A stretch of DNA of 64,000 nt from Paralichthys olivaceus. Its lineage: Eukaryota > Chordata > Actinopteri > Pleuronectiformes > Paralichthyidae. The DNA is taken from NCBI RefSeq assembly GCF_024713975.1, contig NC_091114.1, positions 7,474,001 through 7,538,000 on the forward strand, in the 5' to 3' direction. Position numbers and translations under genes: made by a program. This document shows, one piece after another, positions 27,901 through 39,758 of the stretch (positions within the stretch are counted from its first letter, which is position 1; every line of letters starts with the position of its first letter). The notes under the pieces were generated by a model that worked only from the letters and a program-made list of their open reading frames with translations, did no database searches and was not told where the DNA came from.

Positions 27901-30605
27901 ACAAAGGACAGGTGCAAGTGTTGACTCTGGCATTGCTCTCTGAAGAATCATTGAGACGCACTTGATTTGCTATTTTAGAGGAACACAATGCCGTGTCCTT
28001 GAGTGCCATGAAAAATAGGCCCTACTATATATTACATACTATATTCTGGAGGACGACAATGCCGTGCGATGCACACAACTCCCAGCAGGCATTGCCTTTA
28101 TTGCAGCGTACAGCCTCTATCGACACATAAACACACTGTTTGTGAGCCTGAGCTCCACTGGATCAGTTAAAGCAGCAGTTTTTATAAAAACAAAACTGTT
28201 TCATCAACCAGTGTTTTTCTTGAGTTAAATAAGAGGATTGATCCCACACTCATATCTGTCCATAGCATTAAGACAACCTCAGCAGCGCCCTCTAAAGCTC
28301 ATCGATTCAAAGGTTTCATCTCATTAGTTTAAGCCTTGTGAAAACTAAAGTGTAAAAATAATAATTATTGTAGTTTTAGGAGGAATTATGTAAAGAAGCA
28401 AATAGACATACTGTAATTTCTGCTTCTTTTCCAACCTTTAGCTGGTGTATGAGTTCTTTCTGCGTTTCCTGGAGAGCCCAGACTTCCAGCCCTCCATGGC
28501 AAAACGCTATGTCGACCAGAAGTTTGTCTTGCAGGTGAGTCTGTCTCTTCTCCCTTCTTGAAAAATGAATTTCCACGCTCTAAGATAAACAAAGTTCTCA
28601 TTTGAAACATACCTACTTGCTTGTATCCAGATTTGGGTCCACACGTAAAGAAATGATTTAAAGATGCCACAGTGCTTGTTGAATAACATTTATCTTTAAT
28701 ATCCTGCTTATGTTAGAAAAAGATGAGGAGCTTTATTGCTGTGTGGCTGGTAAAAATATACAGTATCTCTAATGGCCATGTAATGAAAAATGAGAGAGAT
28801 ACTCCAGCAAATATTCAAATATTCCAATCACTTTGGGCTTCGGAGCTGGCTGTTGTCGTGAGCAGTTTAGAGAATGAATGCAGTTGCAGTGTAGTTGTGT
28901 CTTTAATTATCCAGTATGTGTGTGTGTGTAGCTCCTGGAGCTGTTCGACAGTGAGGACCCCAGGGAGCGGGAGTACCTAAAGACCATCCTGCACCGTGTC
29001 TATGGAAAACTACTGGGTCTCCGAGCCTACATCCGCAAACAAATCAACAACATCTTCCTCAGGTACAGGCTGCAGTCTATTAATACAATATGCATGACTC
29101 AAAGGTGCCACTTAAAGCATTTTAACATCAATTTAAAAATAAAACAAGCAAACAGTAGCAGGGAGAAATGCTGCCTCTTTGATTTCTCTAATGTATTTTT
29201 CAGGTTAATGCGTCTAAAGACTTAAGAGCACAAAATTCACACCAGTGGTTATTAAGTGATATCATTAGCTGTTGCGACTAATAGCTTGATGAGGAGCGAA
29301 TTGGACTAAAAGCCTGAGACTTGACTTCTCCTAAATATCTTGTCAGGGATCAAGCATTGGGGCGAATGTACACAGGATGACTTTTCAAAAGATGCGATTC
29401 ATTTCACCCACAATAAACAAATTAGAAACTGGGCATTCTCAAAAGGACTGCTCTCAATGAGACAAGAGGGCTGATCGAACCATTTCAAAGGGTAGGAGGA
29501 AACAACAATACCCATCAAAAGAAACCCCGACCCCCCCCATGCTGATGTAGCACTTGGTCCGGTCCATTTACAAGCTGCTGTATTTACCCAGGCTCCAGCC
29601 ATGGCTGCACCTCTTGGCTAAACCAGGAAGGAGAACTTACAAGGTAACTCAAAGACAAAGAATGAATAATTGATACAGCTGATAATGACAAACCAAATGT
29701 GCGCTCCTCATTTAGAATACAGAGTGGTTTCAAAATTATTTCAATAAACAAAATTCTAAAACCAAAATGAATGGTTGTGATTTTGTGGTGTGATGTAGTG
29801 AACATATATTCAGTCTGATCTTTGTGGGGCTTTAGAAGTCAGGAATGTGCTGCAGGAATGTTTTGACTCCTGAAACATTTCCAAAACGCTTTTGTGGACA
29901 AAGATCGTTTTAGTTTGAAGACACTACTTTTAAACAAAAACGTGTTTGTATGGATGTAGCCTGATACTTGAGGTTCTTTGCATCTGAAATGTTTCTCTAA
30001 CAGAAAGCTGTATACTGCCCGGCATGCACATAAATGTTTGCACGCGTATCTTCATCCTGCATCTGAGCTGCGAACTGAATCATCCTGCAGGGACAATCTC
30101 ATTAAACGATCACCAGCTCCGACCAACAAAAAACGCTGTGTCTTACAAGCCCCTTCCTTCAGCGTGTGGCTAAACTGTTGTCTTTTGTTGTGTTTGCAGT
30201 TTAAATCAAACACGGGGAGCTGCAATGCTGAAACGTTCTGTTTTATGTTTCACTTCACTGGTTTTGGTGTCGTTGTTTGTGCCTTCTGACACCTGCAGAG
30301 CAAGCATATTTCCTCAAGTCTGACCGAATGTCTTTTTTTCTCTATTCACAGAAGTTACACAGGAAATTGATAAATTCTTTAGATAGACAGGAGTATCAGG
30401 ACATGGTTGAGCATGGCTCACTTTATGCAAACATAACAGAATATGTTTTACTCTTTCTGCATTTATTTATATGACCAGAAAGTGTTATGCTTGATTTAAT
30501 GATAAATAATCACAAGTCTTTGCACGTGTGTGATGTTTCAGGTTCATATATGAAACTGAGCACTTCAACGGAGTCGCAGAGCTGCTGGAAATCCTCGGCA
30601 GGTTG

Positions 30606-30653
<48 letters not shown>

Positions 30654-33600
30654 CGAAATTGCAATTGTTGATCCAAGAAATCCAAGACAAACTCAGCAGA
30701 AAGAAAAGTTTCCACAATGATGTTGATATCCAGTCACATGTTGTATGTGGTTGTGCATTGTTCTTGGTTAGCTACATTCTTGATAATGTTATAGTTTACA
30801 ATAATGGAGATAAGGGCGGCTGTGGCTGAGGGGTAGAGCGGTCGATCCCAGTTTTCCACATTTGCATGCAGAAGTGTCCTTGGGCAAGATGCTGAACCCT
30901 GAATGGCCCCTCATAGAAATAAAAAAAGTGCTGCCCATAGATGCGCTGTATAAAAGTGCGTGTGATGGGTGAATGGCAAAATGTACTGTAAAGTGCTTTG
31001 AGTGGTCATCAAGACTAGAAAAGACCAATAAATAAAGACCATTTACCATAACTTTGTATAATAAATCTCTTCAAGGCTCTCTGCTATTTCAAGTTGCAGC
31101 TCTTTACGAACATCTATAAATATGAATACTTTTGTGACAGGTTGTTCACGATGATGCTACACTACATGAGTTTAACCCTGGTAGCCTTTATCATCATAGT
31201 AAATCAACACGACTGTATCAGGACATCAGGTTTCAGTGTCCTACAGTCTGATGAGACAGAGGCATCATGCACTGTCTCCCTGTGCTCATGCAGAAAGCAT
31301 GAAGTTGCAAATGCAGCACTTTTATCCGTCAATATCTTTTGTTGTGAATGATTACAGTTGTTCAAACCGTGAAACGTGTACATATCATTGTCTATAGTGG
31401 TGACCTGTTGTAAACATGACATGATTGTTGCACTGTGTGTTTCCCAGTGTCTGGAAATTAAATGTGCTTATTTACTTAGAGACAAGATAGAAGATGGATG
31501 GATGTAACTGAGCGAGTGTGAAAGGTACAAAGCAAAGTGTTCGACTCTGATGAGACAGAAACGCCTTTTAAATAATCTACATGTTCAACATAGGAGAAAG
31601 AATTCAAACTGATTGAAGCTGTTTTCGGACATAAACTCTGCAAAATGGCTGGAAAATTGGGTCTGGACATTTTCCAGACTTTGTCTTTTATAAATGTGGA
31701 ACACACCAGGAGACCGCTCACTGTAGGAAAATGTCTGGAACATTCAGGGTTAGGTGGGAGTTGAGCCTGCAGGAGCACATTTTTGTTTCCAGCACGTAAA
31801 CATTGAAGTTTGATGGCATCTTCTATATGTATGGGACCAGTTTTGCGTCCGTCACGTGTTGGAACCGTCATCAACACGCACGCTGTGAATTTTCCAGAAA
31901 TCGTCTTGCTGTATTCTCACATGGGCTCATTCGGACATTTTCTTGACATTTCACATGGGACTGGCAGGAAATGGTACAAAAAAATGTCCTCAACCGACAT
32001 TTGTGTTCTCGCCCACAGCCACTCAGGGCAATTTCAGGAGATTACAGCTTTAGACTGAAGTACTTTGAATGCTTTTTCAATAACACAACTTCAATTATTT
32101 ATAATGTTTCTCTTTCGTCCTAACCCTAACATAAAGGACGAAGAGATTTGTTCAAAAACCCCAATTTTTCTTCAAACCCATCGCTGCCATTTCAGCCGCT
32201 AATGATGGACAAAATGCGCGGCGAATTTTGAGGTCCGACCAATCACGGGTTAACGGCGAGAAGAGGGAGGAAGGTAGTGGAGAGGATGAGAATAGAGGGA
32301 GGGATGGAGGGATGAGAGGATGAGTGAGTGAAAAAGTGAGTGAGTCAGATGTGGAGGATGGTGGGAGGAGGGAGAGCAGGATGGGAGAGAGAGAGGTTTG
32401 TATTCATGTTGGTGGTAACAGGGGTATTTATAGCTCCTCCCACACATGGAGAGAAGGAGAGAGGGATGGGCGAGGGAGGATGCATTGAACAAAAAAGTGA
32501 GAGAGAGAGAGGGCAGGAAGAAGACAGAGGCATTCAGAAAAAGTGGTGAGATGGAGGCAGAGACAGATTAGAGGAACAGCAGGAGAGAAATATGATTGAA
32601 TGGATGTTCTAGTAGACAGATTAAGATGCTGTTAGAAAACGAAGGCCGACAGACAGTGTGTTGTGTGTCAGAGCGACTGAGACACACACACAAACATAAA
32701 CCTGACAAACAGCTCACTGCTAAATAAGAGGCATCATTTCCAAGTTTAGTTCCCACTCCTCCACCGCTCTGCTGTTCCTCTTGGAGGCTGCATATCAGTC
32801 AGTGGAGTAGTGAACACACCACGCATTCGTCCAGTCACTTGGAAATGGACTCAAGAGCACAAGAATAGACTCCTACACACAGACAGATGCACATGTGAAG
32901 TCTTTGGAGTAAAATGTGATGTAGATAAAAGAGTTGGATCGCAAGAAGAATATTATCTGTCACAGTAGGGATGACATCATGGTTTATTCTCGTTTTCAGT
33001 TGTCTAACAGCTGAACTGGATTGCCTGCTGCAACCGTCGATTGATCAATTGATTGGTTGCCTGAATCGATCAAAACAACTTGTTTGCTATTAAATTCAAG
33101 GCATTTATTCTGTGAAAATGTCAAACATTCACTTTTTTACAGCTTCTCAAATGTGAAATTTGCCGCTTCTCTCTGTTTTAGAGAAAAAATATGTAACGAT
33201 TAAAAAATAAAATGTCTAAAAACATTATTTTGTTATCGTTGGCTGATTGAGGGACCCCCTAGAAGCCAAAGTTACGTATTGTATTTTTTTATCTAATATG
33301 TTTTATATATAGATAAATAATACTAAGTGATTTATATAGTCCGGCTCTGGGAACAACCAGAAGACTATCAGCTGATTCAAGATGGTGTGCAGGCTCATGG
33401 GAAGTTAGAAAACCCCTGATATACACAGGTCATATGTAAAATCTTAAAATCAATGCAACCAAAAAACAGGGAGCCAATGCATCGAGGCTAAAATCTGTGT
33501 GGTGTGGTCACGTTTTCTTGAACCAGTAATGGTCCTTACAGCAGCGTTCTGTGCTAGTTTTGTTTTTGGTCATGTTGACTGTGAAAAACTTCATATTTTT

Positions 33601-36600
33601 GTTTTTGCCAGAAAAAAACCAAAGAAATCCATGCACCCCAGACTGTGACTGTAACCTCTTGCCTCGTCTCCTCCTCCACAGCATCATAAATGGCTTCGCC
33701 CTGCCTCTGAAGGCCGAACATAAGCAGTTCCTGGTCCGGGTCCTCATCCCACTACACACGGCAAAGTCCCTTTCCATCTTCCATGCACAGGTCAGTGATA
33801 GAACCCTAAAATATTCTTCTCTTATAAATGCTTTTAAAAATGCAGGTATCTATCATTATTTGCTGAAGTCTTTAGAGACTCCAATCCTCCACCTGCTGTA
33901 GTGTGTGACTGGCTTTATTGGCTCCTGCACTGTACCTTCTATCCCGGGGGATTGGTTCTAATTAGCATCAACAAACTCTGCTATTCAGAATGTGTCTCTT
34001 GTGTTTCATGTAACAGTTTGCCAACATTTGCCTTGAATATAACGTGTATATGTAAGGGAAATCTTTATTAAATGATGTGATAAAATATGATTCACATAAA
34101 ATCTCAGCAGTGGTGGTCAGTGGTTTCTTCAGTGTGTCACATCCACCACTAGGAGGCAGAGTTGAGTCAGATAATGTTGCATAAGATGAATTTGTCTTTG
34201 AAGTAGATAATGTGTGCCTTTGGTGTGTCTCTGTGTGTGAGTATGTGTGATTGGGATGGTGCACAGACGCAGACGGTGGCCACTCTATTGTGTGTGTGTG
34301 TGTGTCCTTGCATTTTATTCCTGTCACACGGTATTTGATTATGCAGAGGGTTTGCTCTTCACAAACTGGTCTGTAGTGTGTTTGTGGGCGGTAGCGTGTT
34401 TGAATATTCTGGGTCTCAGCATCACCGTGCCCTACATTTCTCCTCCGCTTCTCTCTCCCTGTGGTTCACACACATACATTATTCACACTCACACACGCTC
34501 AGTTTGACGGGGTCACGGGGGAAACGGCGCTCGTGGACAGCAGCAGTGCTGCACTCAGTAGGTGCGGCTGCACAGGACTGACCCACTTCTAATATCTAAA
34601 TATCACAAACATAATGTCACACACGCACCTTCTCATAATCTTAAAGGATTCTCAGAGCTGTGAAACACACTTGAATCATCCTTCCTGTGGCCTGTGAAGG
34701 GTTTTCCCATTTATATTCATATTACGTTATTATAATAACAGCTGTTAGAGCTGTGGAGCCACAACATGGTTACAAATCATGGTGCCAAATCAAAAAGCAA
34801 TAGAACTTTTGCTTGTTTCCTAAGAAACTGACAAACATACCCTTAATGTTTCAACTTGTGTACGTAATTACTTTTAAAAAGAAATTAGAGTTTTTGTGCT
34901 GTGAAAGAATGCCATAGGTTAGTGTTTTCCAGGTACTCTAATTTGATTGGTGTAATATTCCCTGTCGTATGCACTAGGCTATTTTCGTTCCAACTGCCAC
35001 ACAAACTTTTTTTCCGTTGCTTGGTCCCGTTAACACTTTTGCATGTCACCCCGTGGCTCTGCACGTTGGTGACTTTGTGCAGAGTAACGTGTGTGCTGAG
35101 GTTTAAGGACGACTCCATACTGTGAGTTTTGACAGTCTGGCCATTCGCCTACGCCACAGCTGGACCCACGAAATAAAGACAGCTAACGCACCCTTCTCTT
35201 TATAATGTCTAACTTCTATGCACGTTTAGCATTTTAGGCTAGGTAGTTTTCATTTTCCAGGTAAAAACCATAGACTGTGTATAAGGATGGACAACAGGAC
35301 TCCTCCCCTAAAGTAAAGCCAAAGCGACATAAACCAGACTAAAACGACAAAGTACCTACATGTCAAATCGATTTCTGTTTCTGTTTAAGTTTAATAATTA
35401 ATTGGTTATATGATGCTATAAAAACGAGATGAAAACATCATGATTGACAGCTGAGACTGACTCATGATTGGTCAAACCTGTGTATTGGTGGGATCTTGAG
35501 GGTTCGGTCACAGAAACGTGAATGTTTCAGCAACAAAACATCTTCTGTGGGGCCTTGATACTGTAACTCCATCAAGCGATTGATACTGTGCATACTCTGT
35601 TTTCAAGATGGTTGTGTTTTAATCTGGGTTAATTTTGGTTGAATTTCTAGAAAGTGGGAGGAAGTGAAGATGCGTCGTCCATCTTTACTAGTTGAACTAA
35701 CTTGGTATCACGACGGGTCATTCCCACTGTTTAGGGTTGTGAAGGGTTAATCCAGTGAAGATAATTCAGTGTTTGTACAGTACCTGATAAAGTGAAAGAA
35801 CTGTAAAAAGGCTCTCTAGAATGACTCCAGAAATAGAGCTTAATTTGACCTGTCACCTTGACAAATCAATAATGGTAAAATCTCAGCCTTTAAAAAAAAC
35901 TACGGCGTCCATTATCCTCAGCCAACGGCCCCGCGCTCCCACAAAGCCTGTCCTGACAACAGAATCCAACATCATATTTACCCCGAGCCATTCCTCTAAT
36001 GCCTCGCTAATGCCTTAAATAGTTTGACCGTGCAGCACCTTGATTTTAATCCTCGCCTTTTTCCTGCTTTACTTTTTATTCAAGCCTGACATCCCTGCTT
36101 TCAGCGCTCCCTCCGCACCCTCTGTCTCTTTGCCGCCATTATCATGTTGTGGTGTGAGTGAAGGACGGGAAAGTTAGGGAGCAGCTGGAGTGCAGTCAGC
36201 GAAGAAAGGTGCGCGGTATGAAGGAAAGAGGATTAGGAAGGTAAAAAAAAAGATTAGATGTGTGGAAGATGTGAACGCCAGAGAGACAGACGATGGAGCT
36301 GCAGGTCAAGGAAAAAGGAGACACAAACAAAACTCATTTTCCCAATAACCATCATGTGCTGCCTGTCCTGTGTGCAAATAGAAAACTGGAAAAATCCGGT
36401 GTTCTTCTATTTTAATAACAAATAATCCTATTTATCGTATTTATATAAGAGTCCGTAACAAGACATAAATAGGCATGAAGAGAAAAGACAGAGGCAGAGA
36501 CAAAAGGTCTAAACTCTATCTCACATTGCCCTTGAGGGACTTTGTGTGTGTGACATCACTCCTTCCGAAGTAAACACACGCACACACAGTCTCCGTCGCC

Positions 36601-39600
36601 ACGGTGCCCCGCTCGCCACGGCAACCGGCCCTGGGCGAAGGGGGCAACCGCAAAACACACATGCACACACACACACACTTTCGCAGAATAATCGGAAATG
36701 ATTGCAGATCATATGAGGGGAGACAAGAGGTGATGTAGAACAAGACACACACACACACACACACACACACATCTCTCATTGGAAAACTTGTCTCTCCGAT
36801 CTTTAGCAGTGTGTAATCCTGAGGGATAACTGCTAAGGTCCCTATTGTCTCTTTGACAGCTTTAGGGAATGTGTGTGTGTTTGCTCTGGTATGCATGTTC
36901 TAACCTCACCTATTCTGTCCTTACAGCTGGCCTACTGTGTGGTGCAGTTTATGGAGAAAGATGCTACAGTCACTGAATATGTAAGACTGGTTTTTATTAC
37001 CTTACCATAATGACCGTGCAACAACACACTTGCTAATTAAATTCAAATGATAATTCGGCTTTGTTTGTTTCTGGTTTGTTACTTTATTTTTGTTGTCATG
37101 CTTTTTGGACAAAAGTCAGATGATATCATAGAAGTTCCATGGAAGTTTTAAAGCTGCACTAAAGGATCTTTTTCATATAAACAGTGGGTAAAAGATGTCA
37201 CTCATAGTGATAAACTCTGCGTTTTAACATTTCTTAGATCATTCTTTTGGTTTTGGGGCCCAGAACTTTACTGTTTCCATAAAAAAGCTTGGAGAAATTC
37301 ACTGTTTACTGTCTGACAATCGGTCTTCATATGATTCCCTGAATCAACCACGGCTCATTTTACACTTTGAATAGTTCACAAATGTAAAGTTCACTGCAGC
37401 GTTATACACTTTTTATCTCTGCAGATCATCAGAGGGCTGCTCAAGTACTGGCCCAAAACCTGCACGCAGAAAGAGGTGAGAAAGCTGATGAGATAAATCT
37501 CTATGGACATCGTAACAGCTTTATTTTCTTTATTGTGTGGTATTAATTGGGTGTTGGTGCGTGGTGTGTGTTAGGTGATGTTCCTGGGGGAGATCGAGGA
37601 GATCCTGGATGTGATCGAGCCGTCTCAGTTCATCAGGGTCCAGGAGCCGCTCTTTAAACAGATCTCAGCCTGTATCTCCAGCCCTCACTTCCAGGTTAAC
37701 ACTGCATACACCCCTGTCTGCATTCAGACCATGCAGGAATATTAAGTGTTATCTAAAAATATGGGTCAAAATTCTAGAAAATGATCACTTATATAGTGAC
37801 ACAAATCAATTATTCATGTTAAAATTATAACATAATCCCTCCATATTATGTTATATTATATCATATTATATTGTGTTATTTTATCATATAATATTTGAAG
37901 GCCTTGTTATGTAATGATTTGGCCCTTAAATTTGAACTGAATTAAATTATTTTTTGCCTTGTTTAGATATATTATATTATATTCAGAATCGTTTTTTAAT
38001 TGCCAAGCAGGTTTACACATACAAGGAATTTGCTGTGGTATATCTGTTCAAGCATAATATATACAAATAGGAAACACAATTATAATATAAAAAAATATTA
38101 GGGGAGGGATTGTGTAAAGTACAGTTAGTCCGTTATTTGCCATGGGAAGTTAAAGTGTCCCAGACAGGGACATCAGTGTAGTCCAGTGATATTAAGATAT
38201 TATATTATATCATGTGATATTAGATTAGCTTAATTCATATTATTATCATATTAGATATAAATGTTTAAAAAAGTCTGTGTGTGTGTGTAGGTAGCGGAGC
38301 GAGCCCTTTACTTCTGGAACAACGAATACATCCTCAGTCTGATAGAAGAGAACTGTCAAGTCATCCTGCCGCTGGTGTTCGCCACCCTCTACAGAGTCTC
38401 CAAGGAGCACTGGAACCAGTCAGTGACACACATGGACACAAACACACACATCAGTGCAACTCATGACTCCATTCATAGCTTCTGGTCATTCTGGTCAATC
38501 CCATGAGCCACACGACCAATCAGATTGATTATGTTCTGTCTGTCCCTCCAGGACCATCGTGTCTCTGATCTACAATGTGCTGAAGACCTTCATGGAGATG
38601 AACAGCAAGCTGTTTGATGACCTCACTGCCTCCTACAAAGTGGAGAAACAGAAGTGAGCATGACTCACTCACTTTGTGTGCACGAGTGTGTGTTTGTGCG
38701 TCTGTGTGCGAGTGTGACAACAAGAGGCAGAAGCCGGAGGCTCTTAAGTCATGCTTTCGACAGTGTTTGTTCCATTATCCATCACATTGTATTTCATATT
38801 GTAAACTATGCATCACTTAGGTCATCTTTTGAACACACACCACATCATGACTCCACTTGTTCAAACTCAAGACAGAGGATACTACTGGGGAATAATGAAG
38901 GAGTAGTTCCACATTTTGAAAACAATCATATGTGCTTTCTTTCTACCTACTCGCTCGCTCTCTTGGGTTTGTAAATTAAAATCCATCACATATCCCAGGC
39001 ACCTGTCTAAAGACCTGTGGTGACAATGTTTTTAAGGGTGGAAGGCCCAACCCACATCTTTAAGGTTTGGATTTTTTTGTGAAATCATTAAAAAACAAGA
39101 AATTCCAGTGATTTATTTATAACATGTCTGTCTCTCTGAAATGATCAAAAGTTGAAAAGGCCTTTGTGAGTGTTACACCACTGCTGTGCCATGCTGATAT
39201 TCACCAAGAAAAGTTTCAGCATTTAAAAAAAACAAATTGTGCTTCATCATTTTTCTGTGACAGTTTGTAAGAAAGCAAACGATTCCTTTAATTTAAAGGG
39301 CTATAAAATAATTCTAATATTTAAATTATTATACCTTTCTTCTTTTATCAATCTCCTCTCCAAGCATTTTCTCTCTTCAACTCATTCTCCTTTTTTCTCT
39401 TGAACATCTTCTGCTAGTCAAGGGAGAGAAATCTAAACGTGTTGCCTCACAGTCATTGGATGCATCATTTGGCTTGTTCATCAGGTTCTATTCCTACCAC
39501 ATCTCTCTTCATCCCTCTCTTTTTCTCTCCTCCAGGGAGATGAAGCGAGAGAGGGAACGCACCGAGCTCTGGCGAGGCCTTGAGGAGCACCAGGAGCGCT

Positions 39601-39758
39601 GCATGCAGATGCTCACCGAGGCCGCCCGGAACCAGCGTAACCTCCAGGAGCGGGGCGAGAGAGGGGACCCGCCGACCCCGTCTTCCCCGCAGACGGCCCA
39701 CCTCGACCAACCCGAGCCCAAACCCAGCGGGGCCTCTTCCGGGGAGAGCGCCACCTAG
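10578..39758 (+). CDS. ppp2r5b: Protein phosphatase 2A regulatory subunit B56-beta, 13 coding exons, 520 aa
   Basis: Coding exons: 10578-10770, 26279-26475, 27725-27826, 28442-28534, 28932-29062, 30542-30601, 33682-33790, 36927-36980, 37425-37475, 37575-37694, 38291-38418, 38552-38653, 39536-39758. All junctions are GT-AG and the frame stays open for 520 codons to TAG. The protein is the substrate-selecting B56 subunit of PP2A: a HEAT-like solenoid (about residues 85-480) that binds the scaffold A and catalytic C subunits and recruits LxxIxE-motif partners. Pocket residues known from B56-alpha are present at a constant offset: H216, R217, Y219, R226, I256, I260, H272. The N-terminus (METTKLPP, then a basic [15 protein letters not shown] segment, ELTPLPLLK) is the B56-beta form rather than alpha, gamma, delta or epsilon. 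The C-terminal 74 residues (E/R-rich, then Pro/Ser-rich) diverge, as expected in this family (human 497 aa). The ATG at 10578 has a good context (cacaATGG). Confidence 0.95.
12318..12538 (+). repeat. Dispersed repeat, copy 1 of an inverted pair
   Basis: The segment shares long blocks with the reverse complement of 19183-19444, including TGAGTCCTCCTCAAACAGTT, GCAGAGTGAAGT and TTTATCTGCAATGAACATTT. Identity by eye is about 80-85 percent apart from one length difference. The family was not recognised. Confidence 0.7.
12566..12634 (+). repeat. (CAGA)n microsatellite
   Basis: Imperfect CAGA/CAAA/CGGA units over about 69 bp, immediately downstream of repeat copy 1. Confidence 0.9.
14583..14690 (-). 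mobile_element. LINE 3'-tail-like fragment
   Basis: The sequence ATAGTCCTTTATTAGTCCC followed by GGGAA-rich and A-rich DNA resembles the reverse complement of a fish LINE tail and is similar to 7533-7690. It is short and degraded. Confidence 0.4.
19183..19444 (-). repeat. Dispersed repeat, copy 2 of an inverted pair
   Basis: Reverse-complement relative of 12318-12538. This copy has about 40-50 extra bases, at about 19276-19335, where copy 1 has only a short unrelated stretch. That is either an insertion here or a deletion in copy 1. No terminal repeats or coding capacity were recognised. Confidence 0.7.
20012..20089 (+). repeat. Long (TG)n microsatellite
   Basis: About 78 bp of TG units with a single TA interruption, the longest dinucleotide tract in the window. 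Confidence 0.95.
22280..22338 (+). repeat. CT-rich (CTCTTT)n tract
   Basis: Pyrimidine-only repeats of CTCTCTTT type. The flanks to about 22600 alternate between purine-rich and pyrimidine-rich stretches. Confidence 0.8.
24942..24982 (+). repeat. (TG)n microsatellite
   Basis: About 20 TG units in ppp2r5b intron 1, 1.3 kb before exon 2. Confidence 0.95.
26486..27125 (+). repeat. Polypurine-rich tract in ppp2r5b intron 2
   Basis: About 640 bp dominated by A and G (GAGGAGG, GAGAGAGG and GGAAGG motifs) directly after the exon 2 donor. The bias produces long but meaningless open frames on the opposite strand. Such DNA can adopt triplex (H-DNA) structure. Confidence 0.75.
30607..30653 (+). repeat. 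(CA)n microsatellite next to the exon 6 splice donor
   Basis: About 23 CA units begin six bases after the GT of the ppp2r5b exon 6 donor. Confidence 0.95.
30810..31047 (+). mobile_element. tRNA-derived SINE (fish type)
   Basis: The head GCGGCTGTGGCTGAGGGGTA resembles a tRNA A box, and CGGTCGATCC a degenerate B box brought unusually close by a deletion. A body typical of fish SINEs follows (GTCCTTGGGCAAGATGCTGA) with the tail AAAGTGCTTTGAGTGGTC running to ATAAATAAAGACCATTTACC. It lies in intron 6 of ppp2r5b in sense orientation. Confidence 0.7.
32262..32600 (+). repeat. Purine-rich tract in ppp2r5b intron 6
   Basis: GAGG/GAGA-rich DNA similar in composition to 26486-27125. No gene is supported here; open frames on both strands are compositional. 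Confidence 0.6.
33330..33570 (+). mobile_element. Interspersed-repeat fragment (retroelement-like)
   Basis: The segment with AAAATCAATGCAACC, AGGGAGCCAATGCATCGAGG, GTGGTCACGTTTTCTTGAAC and CAGCAGCGTTCTGTGCTAG resembles a widespread fish retroelement sequence, recognised from memory of such blocks. It lies just upstream of exon 7. The clade is not assigned. Confidence 0.4.
35268..35690 (-). mobile_element. TIR element family, copy 1 (MITE-like)
   Basis: It starts TAGACTGTGTATAAGGATGG and ends near CGTCCATCTTTACTA, with the internal block ATGATTGACAGCTGAGACTG shared, in inverted orientation, with the copy at 55557-55979. Length about 420 bp; non-coding; TA at the left edge. It lies in ppp2r5b intron 7. 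Confidence 0.65.
36745..36770 (+). repeat. (CA)n microsatellite
   Basis: CA tract in ppp2r5b intron 7, about 155 bp before exon 8. Confidence 0.9.
37985..38140 (+). mobile_element. Interspersed-repeat fragment
   Basis: The block ATTGCCAAGCAGGTTTACAC followed by ATACAAGGAATTTGCTGTGG resembles a common fish repeat tail. It is in intron 10 of ppp2r5b, embedded in AT-rich DNA with ATATT repeats. Confidence 0.45.

Noticed and set aside
35510..35600. Possible miR-194-like string (ACTGTAACTCCATCAAG), looked for because miR-192/194 lie near this locus in mammals
   Set aside because: It does not match the miR-194 seed region, no hairpin is evident and it lies inside a TIR element copy.
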